This document shows positions 17,154-26,900 of a stretch of DNA of 64,000 bases, in pieces. A model generated the notes under the pieces. That model was not told the origin of the DNA, did no database searches, and was given only the letters and a program-made list of their open reading frames with translations. The DNA comes from Leptolyngbya sp. SIO1E4. Lineage in GTDB: Bacteria; Cyanobacteriota; Cyanobacteriia; Phormidesmidales; Phormidesmidaceae. Both the position numbers and the translations under genes were made by a program. The DNA lies in NCBI GenBank assembly GCA_010672825.2, contig JAAHFU020000003.1, forward strand, positions 806,001 to 870,000, in the 5' to 3' direction. Position 1 is the first letter of the stretch. Each line of letters starts with the position of its first letter.

Positions 17154-17269
17154 GCCACCGTGTCAGCCGCATTTACATTCAGGACGGCATCAGGACTGGT
17201 CTAGGGTTAGGCAATCGCAGTAAAATTCTATGCAAGCCTGAAAGATACTTGAAAAATATCAATATAGAC

Positions 17270-17635
17270 ATGCCAACGATTCCATTCCCTCCTGAGTCAG
17301 CCTCCCAAGACATTGATGTGCAAGCCCTCGCCCAAAAATTATCAGCCGGTACAGACACCCTGCAACTGATCGATGTTCGTGAACCATGGGAAGTCGAAAC
17401 GGCTGCGATCGCGGGGTTTGCCAACTTGCCGTTGAGTCAGTTTGCACAGTGGGAGACACAAATTCACAGTCATTTGGATGCAGAGGTCGAAACCATTGTG
17501 ATGTGTCACCACGGCATTCGCTCAGCCCAAATGTGTCAGTGGTTGAGGGAACAAGGGTTTACCCACGCGAGAAACTTGGTGGGCGGCATTGATGCTTATG
17601 CCGCTCTGGTTGATCCGTCCGTGCCCCGTTATTAA
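17270..17635 (+). CDS. Single-domain rhodanese-like protein
   Basis: 121 residues from the ATG (MPTIPFPPE); the TTG at 17249 is an alternative. It contains the rhodanese fold signatures LIDVREPWEVETAAIAGFANLP and the active-site loop MCHHGIRSAQM, with the Cys of the C-X4-R loop present, then NLVGGIDAY. Such proteins transfer sulfane sulfur or bind it as a persulfide. Length is normal for a stand-alone domain. No neighbour gives the partner. Confidence 0.85.
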   Translation: MPTIPFPPESASQDIDVQALAQKLSAGTDTLQLIDVREPWEVETAAIAGFANLPLSQFAQWETQIHSHLDAEVETIVMCHHGIRSAQMCQWLREQGFTHARNLVGGIDAYAALVDPSVPRY

Positions 17636-18431
17636 GTCTCGTGATTAGAGGCAATCGATACACTCAATGCAATTGATAGAAAAAGGATGCATTGCATTGA
17701 GATGCGAGTGTCGATAGTCATTGAGTTGGATTAAAACATGGCTGGCTAACAATCTCTGACAAAGGGTAAATCTTTAGGGGACGTTTTCTAGAACCCATAG
17801 AGGTGGGAACCTCAAAGGCGTATTCAGCATCCATATCAATGCAGGGCTTGACCCGAATCACATCCAGATTCGAAGTTTTTAGTTATCGTTATTTCATCGT
17901 CAAATCAGCTTGCTTTCATAAAAGGTTTTCTGAGCGCAGGTAAGTTGACATAAGACCATGATTGATTCGATTTCTTCCTGACCTTACGTCCCCTTTAGCC
18001 ACAGTTTCTTATGTGGATGCACCGACTCACTGCGTTGGCGATCGTAACGATGTTCTCGGCGGTTCTACGTGTCAACGTTATCCCTACCCTAGACAAATTA
18101 CTCCCTCCTCCGCAAGCTAAAGCCTCAATCTCACTGGGCGTTACCTTAAAGTCAATTGCTTGGATACAAGATTGCTATTTCAAGGAGGTCTCTGAGGTCT
18201 CTTTTGAGACGACGCGTCGTTCTAGCCCAAGGGGCTAAGGTCATCTAGCAGGGTCGGCTTTAGGGAGACTCAGCGTTTATAGATGAGATCTGTAGATGAA
18301 ATTTGAAGATGAAATTTTACGCTTAGATTCTCAAAATTAAATGCGCCGTTATTCTAAGCTTTCAAATAGCAACAAAGTCAACAATCCATGTCATTGAGAT
18401 TTGGGCTTAAAGCCGTACAAAGGGTGTGAGA
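17636..18431. other. Long intergenic region with an imperfect hairpin
   Basis: About 796 bases. An imperfect long hairpin at about 17654-17716 pairs ATCGATACACTC and AATGCAAT with ATTGCATT and GAGTGTCGAT; it has no T-run. The 75-codon frame at 18011-18238 starts with a signal-peptide-like stretch but has no family pattern, and I do not call it. Nothing else is recognised. Confidence 0.4.
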
Positions 18432-18869
18432 ATGGTTGAACCTAGGGTCATGGTAGAGGGGTTTTCAGTGGCGCCTCAGCTAACGGAGGCTGACTTTCCT
18501 GAGTTGGCAGCAGCCGGGTATAAAACGATCATCAATAATCGCCCAGATGGTGAAGAACCTGGTCAGTTGACCACCGAGGTTGCCAAAGCGCTAGCAGCAG
18601 CCAATGGGCTGAACTATGTCTACATCCCAATAGTTTTCTCTGAGCTAAACTCGGCAATTGTTGATCAATTTGCAGAAGCTTTAAAGACAAATTCTGGCCC
18701 GATTCTCGCCCACTGCAAAACGGGGACACGAAGCTGCATTGTATGGTCAATGGCGACTGCTAAAGACAACACCATGACCGTTGATGAACTGTTGATGTGC
18801 GCGGCTAAGGGCGGCTATGACTTGAGTCGGATGCGTCCTTTAATCGAACAATACATGGGTACAGGCTAG
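18432..18869 (+). CDS. DUF442 / TIGR01244-type phosphatase-like sulfur transferase domain protein
   Basis: 145 residues. It shows the family pattern: FSVAPQLTEADFPELAAAGYKTIINNRPDGE at the start and the catalytic P-loop AHCKTGTRSCIVW (Cys, then Arg after five residues), as in the cysteine-phosphatase-like domain found alone or fused to beta-lactamase-fold proteins (Blh, SQR-linked). Family members are linked to sulfide oxidation or persulfide handling. The rhodanese gene upstream makes a sulfur role plausible, but the 800-base gap argues against an operon. Confidence 0.75.
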   Translation: MVEPRVMVEGFSVAPQLTEADFPELAAAGYKTIINNRPDGEEPGQLTTEVAKALAAANGLNYVYIPIVFSELNSAIVDQFAEALKTNSGPILAHCKTGTRSCIVWSMATAKDNTMTVDELLMCAAKGGYDLSRMRPLIEQYMGTG

Positions 18870-18907
18870 CCCAGCCCAGCAGGGGTGATTTCTCCTGTAA
18901 AAAAGCC

Positions 18908-18935
18908 CTGCCTCGAATGGGGCAGAGCTGTGAGG
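18908..18935. terminator. Possible terminator between convergent genes
   Basis: AGCCCTGCC and GGGGCAGAGCT can pair around a TCGAAT loop with one mismatch, and A- and T-rich flanks lie on both sides. It sits between the DUF442 stop and the nrdJ stop. The stem is modest. Confidence 0.4.
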
Positions 18936-18973
18936 TAGGCTACAAAAAAGGAACACCAAACCTACAAAGCTAA

Positions 18974-21157
18974 TCAATCAGGTTTTTTCTCCGGCAACAG
19001 GCACTTGTCCGAATCACACCCTGCAGGCCCCGCTTCAATCAGGTCACCTCTGTCGTAAAGCGCTAAAGCAGCATGGAAATCTTCTGTGCTGCGACGAGCC
19101 TTGACCTGAGCCACCATGGCCTCATACGTTACTTTATCAATCGGCTCGAATGGCAGGCGAGGAAAGGTTTGCAGGTCGTCGAAACGGGCGAGAAGGGCGG
19201 CGGAGATATAGCCTTCATCACTTTGAATCGCGTCGTAAATGCGCTGCCCTAACCGTTCTATTTCATGCTCCCGCAATTCAATCGTGGCGGAGGTGTTGTG
19301 GCTGGTGTAATGCTTTTGCACCTGCATGTAGAAGTCGAACTGTGCCAGCGCCGAAAACTTCTCAATTGAGACCTCATCGGCACCCGGCAGGTTCGCCCAG
19401 GAAACCTCTACCGGCATTTCTACCAGCCACTCTGTGCAGCGCGGATCAAACGGATCATCCAAGAGATTACCCTGCTCGTCCTTGTCGGATTGGGAGGGCA
19501 CGACTGAATAGCCATAGTCAATGCAGGCCATAGCCACGGGGTCATTTTTGCGGAAGGTGATGCGGCGGAGGTAGCGCTGCGCTTTGGGGGGGTGCCAACC
19601 GGGGCTGGCACCGGTGAGCAGTGACTTGGTGCCAGCGGGTTGTACCGTAGTGCAGCGATTGGGACGCTTGAGACCGTGGCGATCGCAATAGTCCCACACG
19701 ACGCGATTCACAATCGCTTTCCAGCGACTTAGATATGCCTGCTCTTGGGCCTTAAACTCTAAGCCCTGCATGGTGTTTGGACGACCCGCTTCCCACCATT
19801 TCAGCCATTCCACCCCAAACGCCTTCACAAAGAAGTCGAAAAGGCCTGTAAAGGAGACCCCCACAATGGGGTCTTCTTCACGAGATTGGCGATAGCGAGA
19901 CTCGACAAAGTGATGATTGAGCAAGCTGGCGACAGCCAGCGCCCCAGCGGTAAAGGCATCTTCCTGCTCTTGTTCGTTGTTGGGATCAAGCTGGTTCAGG
20001 TGAATCTCCGCCAGATTGCAATGGAAGTCCTGACCTAGAATTTCACCGCAGGGATTCAACCCATAACGCCCTTTCCCCCCAGCGCGCCGCTCGGCCTCAC
20101 CGGCCCACTGAATGGCTCCTTCACCGGAATAGAACTGCTTTCGAACCGCGTCAATACATTCCGCCAGCGTCGGCTTGTGATGAAACACTCGGGTGTGATT
20201 GGCCATGCGCAAAACATCCCGATCAGGGTCGATGCGCCAGTTACCGTTCTCGTCTTGCTGCCACAGATTATCTTTGGCGGTTGCCGCTAAAGAATCGTCG
20301 CTGGCAAACTGACGCATCCCCGCTGATCGGCGAATATTGCCTGCCACCACACAGGCAGCGGCTTCATCAATGAGCAAACAGCATTCCACAGACGTTAGCT
20401 GCCGCCCGATCGCCCGATTCAAAATATGGGCACAGCGCTCGTACAAAGTGGGCAACTTGACTGGATTGGCCACACCACCAAAGCCCTTGAGCTTCTCCCC
20501 AGCAGGGCGCACATCCCTCAGGTCGACCGTCACCTCAACATCACCCGTGAAGCGATCGTCGCCCGCTAGCTCCAGAATTGTCTGATACGACTTGACCCAG
20601 CCTTGGCGACTATCACCCACATGAATCTGAACCTGGTTGCCGCGGATCACCACATCTGTGGCTTCGCGGCGTTCTTGCACAGGCGTAGTGCCGATCGCCC
20701 CCACCTGCTTTACGATCAGGCGATTGCGAATGACGGGTAACTGGGTGAGGTATTGAGGTTCTAACACCGCCCCCGTGCCGCAGCCCATCATCGCCAGATC
20801 CATCATCAGGCCAAAGGCCCGCCAATCTACCACGTTGGTGCTGGTACAGTTGTAGGCTCCTGAAAAGTTCTCCGGCCGCTTACTCCACGCCGTTCCCCCC
20901 ACCCACAACCAGCGACCAGACGACAGGGCCTTGATTTCTCGCTGCATCCGTGCAATTAGCCGTTGCTCATCAGCTGTCAGCTGCCCCAGCTCTGCCAGAC
21001 CCGCCAGCGTGCGATCGCACACCTGCTGCCACGTTTCACGCTCCCCATTTGCAGTTTCATCTTTGCGGCTATAGGTGCGGTAAAACACTGGATATGCCGT
21101 AGGAGCCGATGCCGGAAAGGCACCTTGAAATCGAGTCCGGGGGAGTTCTTGAACCAT
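18974..21157 (-). CDS. nrdJ: Adenosylcobalamin-dependent ribonucleoside-triphosphate reductase (class II, monomeric)
   Basis: 727 residues, full length for the Lactobacillus-leichmannii-type RTPR. It reduces ribonucleotides using a 5'-deoxyadenosyl radical from coenzyme B12. Visible hallmarks are YNCTSTNVVDWRAFGLMMDL and MMGCGTGAVLEP near residues 115-145 (first active-site Cys), NIRRSAGMRQF, the loop GLNPCGEILG with the catalytic Cys and Glu, and the PAGTKSLLTGASPGWHPP motif. The C-terminus ends CDSDKCLLPEKKPD, carrying the shuttling Cys pair. It is divergent from a MerR-like gene. No B12 riboswitch was recognised upstream. Confidence 0.92.
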   Translation of the reverse strand: MVQELPRTRFQGAFPASAPTAYPVFYRTYSRKDETANGERETWQQVCDRTLAGLAELGQLTADEQRLIARMQREIKALSSGRWLWVGGTAWSKRPENFSGAYNCTSTNVVDWRAFGLMMDLAMMGCGTGAVLEPQYLTQLPVIRNRLIVKQVGAIGTTPVQERREATDVVIRGNQVQIHVGDSRQGWVKSYQTILELAGDDRFTGDVEVTVDLRDVRPAGEKLKGFGGVANPVKLPTLYERCAHILNRAIGRQLTSVECCLLIDEAAACVVAGNIRRSAGMRQFASDDSLAATAKDNLWQQDENGNWRIDPDRDVLRMANHTRVFHHKPTLAECIDAVRKQFYSGEGAIQWAGEAERRAGGKGRYGLNPCGEILGQDFHCNLAEIHLNQLDPNNEQEQEDAFTAGALAVASLLNHHFVESRYRQSREEDPIVGVSFTGLFDFFVKAFGVEWLKWWEAGRPNTMQGLEFKAQEQAYLSRWKAIVNRVVWDYCDRHGLKRPNRCTTVQPAGTKSLLTGASPGWHPPKAQRYLRRITFRKNDPVAMACIDYGYSVVPSQSDKDEQGNLLDDPFDPRCTEWLVEMPVEVSWANLPGADEVSIEKFSALAQFDFYMQVQKHYTSHNTSATIELREHEIERLGQRIYDAIQSDEGYISAALLARFDDLQTFPRLPFEPIDKVTYEAMVAQVKARRSTEDFHAALALYDRGDLIEAGPAGCDSDKCLLPEKKPD

Positions 21158-21484
21158 GAATATCTGCCCTATGACACTGAACGACGGCTAACAATACATC
21201 ACGAACGAAGAGGCTACTTACACACCTAATGGACAATCATCATAGGTCACATCTAGGGGAATGATGCGAATAAAAACAAAGATTACGCTATCGCTAGAGT
21301 GATTAGCTAGACACACCCTAAAAACGCTTACACGATAGCACAACGTTTACAAAGGTGTACGTGCGCTATAGTAAGACCATCATTCCCGAACAGTTGAGGC
21401 TTTGAAGTCCAAAGATGGAGCCATCACCGGGGCGATCGCCCCACCATCGACTGCGGCTGCAAACACTATCCTTAGCGTTGCAAA
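21158..21484. promoter_or_regulatory. Divergent promoter region of nrdJ and a MerR-like gene
   Basis: 327 bases. I searched for the B12-box sequence of cobalamin riboswitches on the nrdJ side and did not find it. A partial inverted repeat joins CGTTTACAAAGGTGTACG and CTTACACGATAGC near 21330-21362, suggestive only. A TATAGTAAG element at 21368-21376 may be part of a promoter for the MerR-like gene. Confidence 0.35.
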
Positions 21485-21979
21485 ATGGACGGTTTCACAC
21501 GTCAAGAAACCCTGGCATTAACCCAAACCACTTCCAGCCGGTTAGCGTATCTAGACCGCACCAGTGTGGTGGTGCCGCAAAAATATGGCAACCCGAAGAA
21601 GCCAACCGTTATTTATACGTGGGAACAGCTTTTGGAAATTCGCACCATCGCCACCCTACGCAAGCAAATCTCCTTACAAATGGTGCGGAAGCTGGTGCAT
21701 TTTTTAGACGAGCATGGTTTAGACCCAACGCTCCACGACAAACCGTTAGTGGCCACCGCCAATGAAGTGTTCATGGTTTTGCCTGACTGGTCTGATATGC
21801 CCCAGGTTATGAAAGTGGCCGATCGCGGCAATGAAGGCGTTGGGCAGTTGGTAATGCTCGTATTGCCACCACTCAATACCGTCATTCAAGATATCTGGGA
21901 GACTGCTCAGACCTCTAAATTGGTGGACTTTGAAAGCTTTAAGCAACGGGCAAAGACCCCTCCGGCCCAAGTCGGATAA
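21485..21979 (+). CDS. MerR-like DNA-binding protein
   Basis: 164 residues. The first 75 resemble the MerR winged helix: FTRQETLALTQTTSSRLAYL (recognition helix region), then VVVPQKYGNPKKPTVIYTWEQLLEIRTIATLRKQI. The rest is a mixed domain (FMVLPDWSDMPQVMK) without a metal-binding Cys pattern. Compared with classic MerR the effector domain is short and unlike known ones. The gene is divergent from nrdJ. A regulatory role is inferred from the fold only; the target is unknown. Confidence 0.6.
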   Translation: MDGFTRQETLALTQTTSSRLAYLDRTSVVVPQKYGNPKKPTVIYTWEQLLEIRTIATLRKQISLQMVRKLVHFLDEHGLDPTLHDKPLVATANEVFMVLPDWSDMPQVMKVADRGNEGVGQLVMLVLPPLNTVIQDIWETAQTSKLVDFESFKQRAKTPPAQVG

Positions 21980-22097
21980 CCGAGCAGACAACAGGGGCGG
22001 CTGATGCCTCGATTTGTCCCCAACAATATTCCAGCATCCGCAACGATTTCGACACTGACCGCTATTCTGGAATAAGTCCCAATTGCAAATAAATGTT

Positions 22098-23660
22098 ATG
22101 TCTAGCCAGCGTCCCGACATCCTCTTCATAGTCCTGGACACGCAGCGAGTCGATCGCCTCTCCTGCTATGGCTATCCCCTAAACACTACCCCTAATCTTG
22201 ACGCCTTTGCAGCCCAGTCCACCCGGTTTGCCATGGCGATCGCCCCCGCCCAGTGGACCGTCCCTTCCCACGCCTCTATGTTCACGGGTCTGTACCCCTC
22301 AGAACACACCATGACCCAGTCTTACTCGGTCATGCCGGAAGACATGACAACCCTGACTGAGCGCCTGCGAGACAACGGCTATTTCACCGCAGGCTTTTGC
22401 AATAATCCGCTGGTGGGTGTCATTAACAATGGCCTACGGCGAGGCTTTCAAAGCTTTTTGAACTACAGTGGCCTGCTCACCTCTCGTCCAAACCAGGCTG
22501 GGGTCTCTTCAGGGCCAGTTGGGCGCTATCGCCAGTGGTTTAAGCGGCAGCTTTCTGGCGTCATGACCAAAGTGCAGGATGCCTTTGCGCGATCAGATCG
22601 GTTACTAGCCCTGTCCTTTACCCCGCTGATGGTACCCCTGTGGCAAACGGCCCTGAGCTTCAAAGGCAACACAGCCAAATCGTTGGAGGATACGGCACGG
22701 CTGCTGTGCGATCGCACCGGCACCCAACCTGAGCAGCCCATCTTTGCCTTTGTGAACCTGATGGGCACCCACATGCCTTACCATCCCCCCCGCCCATATA
22801 TCGAAAAATATGCCCCCCACGTCCTGGAAGATCGGGACGCTCGGAGCTTTCTGCAGCGCTTTAATAATGATGTGTATGGCTGGCTTGCCCCCCTCACCGG
22901 GGCCTTAGATGACGACCAGAAGAAAACCCTAGACGGCATGTATGACGCCGAAGTGGCCTATCAGGATGCGCTGCTGGGCGACTTCTTCCGCACCCTAGAG
23001 CAGCGCGGTCGCCTCGACAATACCCTGGTGGTCATCTGCGCCGACCACGGCGAGCATCTGGGCGAAAAGCAACTCATGGGTCACAGCCTATCCATCTACA
23101 ACGAACTTGTCCGCGTCCCGCTGATTATCCGCCAGCCCAATCAGCCCAGCCAGCCTCAGACCTCCCCCCCTGTTATCGAAGACGTTGTGTCTACTCGCCG
23201 CCTGTTTCATACCGTACTCCATGGCGTTGATCTGGCGACCCCAGACGAACAAGCCTTGAGTCTCCTGCCACAGCAGCACCCCCTTCCCGACACCGACTAT
23301 GTTTTTGCTGAGGCCATTCCCCCACAAAACGTGGTGAACCTAATGCAGAAGCGGCAGCCAGACCTGGTGCGCGATCGCGCCTGCGACCAACCCCGCCGGG
23401 CCGTCTGGATGGGGCCTCACAAACTGATTGAAACGGGCGAAGCCTCCATCGAACTCTATGACGTGCGCGAAGATCCCCAAGAAACCCTCAATATCAGCGC
23501 CATCCTGCCCGAAAATGTAGAAGTTTTGCAGGAATGTCTGCAAGCCTTTGCGGGAGAAATTCAAGGCTACGGCACGGTTGTCGCCACTCGCCGCGCCCCT
23601 GGCTACGACGATCCTGACGTGCAGCGTCGGCTCCAAGATTTGGGATATTTGGAAGATTGA
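22098..23660 (+). CDS. Sulfatase-fold (alkaline phosphatase superfamily) enzyme lacking the formylglycine motif
   Basis: 520 residues from MSSQRPDILF. The N-terminal metal site is clear: DILFIVLDTQRVDRLSCYGY and TPNLDAFAAQSTRFAMA. At the position where sulfatases have C/S-x-P-x-R it reads WTVPSHASMFTGLYPSEH, so Thr replaces the formylglycine precursor and His replaces Arg. The second metal box VVICADHGEHLGEKQLMGHS is intact. This suggests a phospho- or transferase-type member rather than a true sulfatase, since Thr nucleophiles occur in such enzymes. No signal peptide is evident. Lgt follows 112 bases downstream. Confidence 0.8.
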   Translation: MSSQRPDILFIVLDTQRVDRLSCYGYPLNTTPNLDAFAAQSTRFAMAIAPAQWTVPSHASMFTGLYPSEHTMTQSYSVMPEDMTTLTERLRDNGYFTAGFCNNPLVGVINNGLRRGFQSFLNYSGLLTSRPNQAGVSSGPVGRYRQWFKRQLSGVMTKVQDAFARSDRLLALSFTPLMVPLWQTALSFKGNTAKSLEDTARLLCDRTGTQPEQPIFAFVNLMGTHMPYHPPRPYIEKYAPHVLEDRDARSFLQRFNNDVYGWLAPLTGALDDDQKKTLDGMYDAEVAYQDALLGDFFRTLEQRGRLDNTLVVICADHGEHLGEKQLMGHSLSIYNELVRVPLIIRQPNQPSQPQTSPPVIEDVVSTRRLFHTVLHGVDLATPDEQALSLLPQQHPLPDTDYVFAEAIPPQNVVNLMQKRQPDLVRDRACDQPRRAVWMGPHKLIETGEASIELYDVREDPQETLNISAILPENVEVLQECLQAFAGEIQGYGTVVATRRAPGYDDPDVQRRLQDLGYLED

Positions 23661-23772
23661 GCAGACGGCAGACAGCAGGGGCAATTCAAAACTCAAAACT
23701 CAAAACGCCTCCGCCTTCCCCCTATCTAGCCTCCTTCTCCCATCTACCCATCCACCCTCCTACTCTTCCACC

Positions 23773-24615
23773 ATGTACCCCCCTGTTGACCCCATCATCT
23801 TCGAATTTGGCCCCCTGACCCTGCGCTGGTATGGTCTGCTTATGCTGACTGCCATCTTGGCTGCGACCCAGATTGCCAGTCGCGAGGTTGCCCGCAAAGG
23901 CGAAAACTCAGAGAACTTGTGGGACATGCTGCTCTGGCTTTTGATTCCAGGGTTTTTAGGCGCACGGCTTTATTACGTGTTTATTCAATCGCCTCGGGGC
24001 GCATCTGGGCTTGGCTACTATCTACAAAATCCTGGCGAAATTCTCAGAATTTGGGGCGGGGGCATCCACATCTTTGGCGGCTTCATTTTTGGCGGTATTG
24101 CCCTTTGGCTCTTCACTCGCATCCGTCGGTTAAACCCGTTGCCTTACTTAGATGCGATCGCCCTGGGGTTACCTCTGGCCCAAGCCATTGGCCGCTGGGG
24201 CAACTTCATTAACCAAGAGCTATATGGCCCCCCCACAACGCTACCCTGGGGCTTACGCATTGATGGCCCGCATCGCCTTGCCCCCTACAACGATCTCAGT
24301 ACCTATCCAGATAGCACCCGCTTTCATCCCCTGTTTTTATACGAATCCCTCTGGAATTTCTTAGGATTTGCCCTCATTTTCTGGATTTCTCGTCGGTTTA
24401 ATACCAGCCTAAAAGACGGTGATATTGCCCTGCTTTATCTAATTTGGTATCCCCTAGGGCGCTTTTTTATCGAGTTCTTGCGCACCGATTCTTGGTTTTT
24501 CCCCGGGACGCCTTTTAACGTGGTGCACATCTTGTGTGCACTCGCGCTCGTTGTCGCGGCATCTGTGCTCTACCTGCGCCATCGCACACCGTCGACCGAT
24601 AACCAAAAGGCCTAA
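23773..24615 (+). CDS. lgt: Prolipoprotein diacylglyceryl transferase
   Basis: 280 residues from MYPPVDPIIFEFGP; the frame extends upstream into the sulfatase gene and that part is discarded. Lgt moves diacylglycerol from phosphatidylglycerol to the lipobox Cys of prolipoproteins in the plasma membrane. The signature GRWGNFINQELYGPPT is complete (about residues 138-153), with LRWYGLLML at the start, the GGGIHIFGGFIFGG helix and FLYESLWN later. Seven membrane segments are expected. It would modify the lipoproteins of this window, including the Tll0287-like and ChaN-like proteins. Confidence 0.94.
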   Translation: MYPPVDPIIFEFGPLTLRWYGLLMLTAILAATQIASREVARKGENSENLWDMLLWLLIPGFLGARLYYVFIQSPRGASGLGYYLQNPGEILRIWGGGIHIFGGFIFGGIALWLFTRIRRLNPLPYLDAIALGLPLAQAIGRWGNFINQELYGPPTTLPWGLRIDGPHRLAPYNDLSTYPDSTRFHPLFLYESLWNFLGFALIFWISRRFNTSLKDGDIALLYLIWYPLGRFFIEFLRTDSWFFPGTPFNVVHILCALALVVAASVLYLRHRTPSTDNQKA

Positions 24616-24622
24616 CTCTGCA

Positions 24623-25204
24623 TCACGGTAAAACCGACTCGATCTCTAGGGTAGATAACGCGTTTTGCAGAATCGGGTTTTGAGTTGGCCCCGACACCGT
24701 AATCAAGGTTTGCCCATCTTCAGACAGCAGAGAAATATTCAGAATGGGTAGCTCATAGATTTCGTTCGTATATTCGTATTGAATTGCGGGACGACCTGCA
24801 ATTTCGAGAGGAATATATTCAGGACTGTAAAAATCTACCCAGGGCCGTTTTTGGCGCACAACCTGAACCAAATCTGTGCCGGGGCTCACCCCCTTATACA
24901 CCTCAAGGGCAGCATAGGGCGGTACCGCACCGTATTCCCCCGTGCGCACTAAGCACTGAATAAATTCAAAGCTGCTGGGGTCGTGAAAGGAAATATGCCC
25001 ACTACTGCGCAACATAGAACGATAGTTGCTGGGAATATCCAGCGATAGACCCAGTTCGGCACTCCGGAATTCTCGCGTCTCAGCACTCGGGGGCACGAGC
25101 GGAATTGCCTGACAAGTTCTTGCCAGTACGGGGGCCGGCAACCAGGAAAGTGCTATCCCGATCGCAGCCCCCATGCCACCGCAGATACCGGTATTTTTGT
25201 TCAT
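24623..25204 (-). CDS. Exported hypothetical protein
   Basis: 193 residues with a strong AAGGAG before the ATG. An N-terminal signal peptide (about 1-29, ending PVLARTC) is followed by a beta-rich domain that includes ELGLSLDIPSNYRSMLRS and PAIQYEYTNEIYELPIL and ends LSTLEIESVLP, a layout like small secreted or PsbP-like folds. I do not recognise a family. It converges with lgt with only seven bases between the stops. Confidence 0.65.
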   Translation of the reverse strand: MNKNTGICGGMGAAIGIALSWLPAPVLARTCQAIPLVPPSAETREFRSAELGLSLDIPSNYRSMLRSSGHISFHDPSSFEFIQCLVRTGEYGAVPPYAALEVYKGVSPGTDLVQVVRQKRPWVDFYSPEYIPLEIAGRPAIQYEYTNEIYELPILNISLLSEDGQTLITVSGPTQNPILQNALSTLEIESVLP

Positions 25205-25347
25205 GCCTGTCAGACTCCTTCAGCACGTAGAGTGGCGATCGCCTCAATCACACATCCTTGCGGAATAGGCACCTCTCCGGCAAGCTTCTGTCGCAAAGGA
25301 CAGGAAGGATGCATGAAAAGCCTGATGAGAGGAACGCAGCACCTCGC

Positions 25348-26679
25348 TCAAGAGTCTATCTGCTGGAGGCGAGCCTGTATTGCTTGTATGAGCTGTTGCG
25401 CAGACTCATACACAGTCGTACCTTCTTCAACTTTGCCGAGGTCATTCAAAATGCTCTGGAGTTCGCTTGCATACTGGGCTGTGTTGAGCTGCGTTTGTTC
25501 TACACGGGCCGTAAGGCTAACGTTCTTAAACTGAGCCGACTCAAGGGCAGCTTGCGATCGCTGTTCCTGGATCAGCCTCGCTTCTACAACACCCAACTTA
25601 TTCTGATACTCCGCAAGTATTCTTTGTGCTTCGGTGTAGCCTGAATCTTCAACGGGTACTTGCTCCAGGCGATCAATCGCCTGCTGCCACAACCCAGCAA
25701 TCCGTTGCCAAACTTCAGGGGGGAAAGGGGCATCCTGAGCTTCCGTAGACGCCGTCCAAGCAAATTCCTTAGCCGCTTGTATCAAAGTAGCAGCACGATT
25801 ACCGCCCGCCAGCGTCCCTGTAACCTCTTCTAGATCTCGTCGATAGGCTTTTAGTTTGCTCTGGGCGATGCGGCCTGCCAACGTTTCCGGAGGAATCTCA
25901 TTGAGGGTATCTATACCAGCCTGCCAGGCTACAGTCGCATCAGTTTTCTCCGATGGGCTGGTGGCATCTTCATACTGCTGTTGGGCGGCTTCAACAGCAT
26001 CAATCCCTGCATCCAAGCCATCTAAAGCATTTTGCTCCTGGAAAAGCTGAGCTTCCATGCGCCCGATATCTTTACGGGCAATTTCAAACTCATCGTAGGT
26101 GAACCGCCAGGTACAGCTAATCCAAGAGCAGTAAGCCTGAGGGTAGTACCCCAAGAACCAGACAGGCAAGCGGTCTAAGTGTTTCTGAGACTGTTGGACT
26201 CTTTCAGCGCCCAGTTCAATATCTTGAGCGCTGGTGGCTTGATTCACCAACTGATCGGCCTGTTGCACCAAAGAAATCGCCTGACGATAATTGTGATCCA
26301 TACTCATAAAGCTAGGAAGCAGCAGAATCGGGGCAACTCTAGAGACTGGCCAGCGAATCATCGGATATGGCAGGTTCACGAGCCATAAGCTCCCGGCGGC
26401 TACAGCAGTGCTGATCGCCACAGTTTTAATGCGGCCTAATATGCCCAACCCTCGATTCACTCGGGCAGCCTTTTTAAGAACCTTGTCATCAAACTCGGGA
26501 AAAACGTCCTCAATTTCAGCTTTCAGCTCTGCATAAGTCAGGGGCGTTCCTTCCTGAAGGCAAAACTTGGTCAGACGCCGTAGGACAATATCCTTACGGA
26601 CTTCTTCTAGCGGTCCCTTGACCAACCGTTTGACCTCTGCGGTCAGCATTTCGTAGGCGCTATCGTTTAAGCGGCGCAT
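25348..26679 (-). CDS. Coiled-coil membrane protein, hypothetical
   Basis: 443 residues. A helical N-terminal domain of about 75 residues is followed by a single membrane segment near 85-105 (TVAISTAVAAGSLWLVNLPY), possibly a second at 115-130. A long helical part with heptad-like Gln/Glu/Ala patterns runs to the end. Two similar units are visible (WQAGIDTLNEIPPETLAG and WQQAIDRLEQVPVEDSGY), suggesting duplicated helical hairpins. No enzyme motif. Divergent from the ParA-like gene. I do not recognise a function. Confidence 0.65.
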   Translation of the reverse strand: MRRLNDSAYEMLTAEVKRLVKGPLEEVRKDIVLRRLTKFCLQEGTPLTYAELKAEIEDVFPEFDDKVLKKAARVNRGLGILGRIKTVAISTAVAAGSLWLVNLPYPMIRWPVSRVAPILLLPSFMSMDHNYRQAISLVQQADQLVNQATSAQDIELGAERVQQSQKHLDRLPVWFLGYYPQAYCSWISCTWRFTYDEFEIARKDIGRMEAQLFQEQNALDGLDAGIDAVEAAQQQYEDATSPSEKTDATVAWQAGIDTLNEIPPETLAGRIAQSKLKAYRRDLEEVTGTLAGGNRAATLIQAAKEFAWTASTEAQDAPFPPEVWQRIAGLWQQAIDRLEQVPVEDSGYTEAQRILAEYQNKLGVVEARLIQEQRSQAALESAQFKNVSLTARVEQTQLNTAQYASELQSILNDLGKVEEGTTVYESAQQLIQAIQARLQQIDS

Positions 26680-26900
26680 TGTTTGGAAAGTGGGTGTAGC
26701 GAATTAACCAGACAATCCCAGATTGCCCAAGAAATAGATACAGGAGGCGACCCCTAAACTTCGGCTCTCTGCAAAGGGTTTCCTTCCCCAAAATAAGGGG
26801 GGAATCCGAACCCAGTATTTTGATCGCAGTATCCATTCAGACCTTAACAATCAGAGACAATGAAAGCGAAGAGTGCAAAGAGACCTGCTGTTGTAAGTCC

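Noticed and set aside
18011-18238. 75-codon plus ORF with signal-peptide-like start
   Set aside because: Only the first 20 residues look plausible; no ribosome-binding site or conserved body. Kept as a weak possibility.
21158-21484. Cobalamin riboswitch upstream of nrdJ
   Set aside because: Searched for the B12 box and a matching fold on the minus strand; not found.
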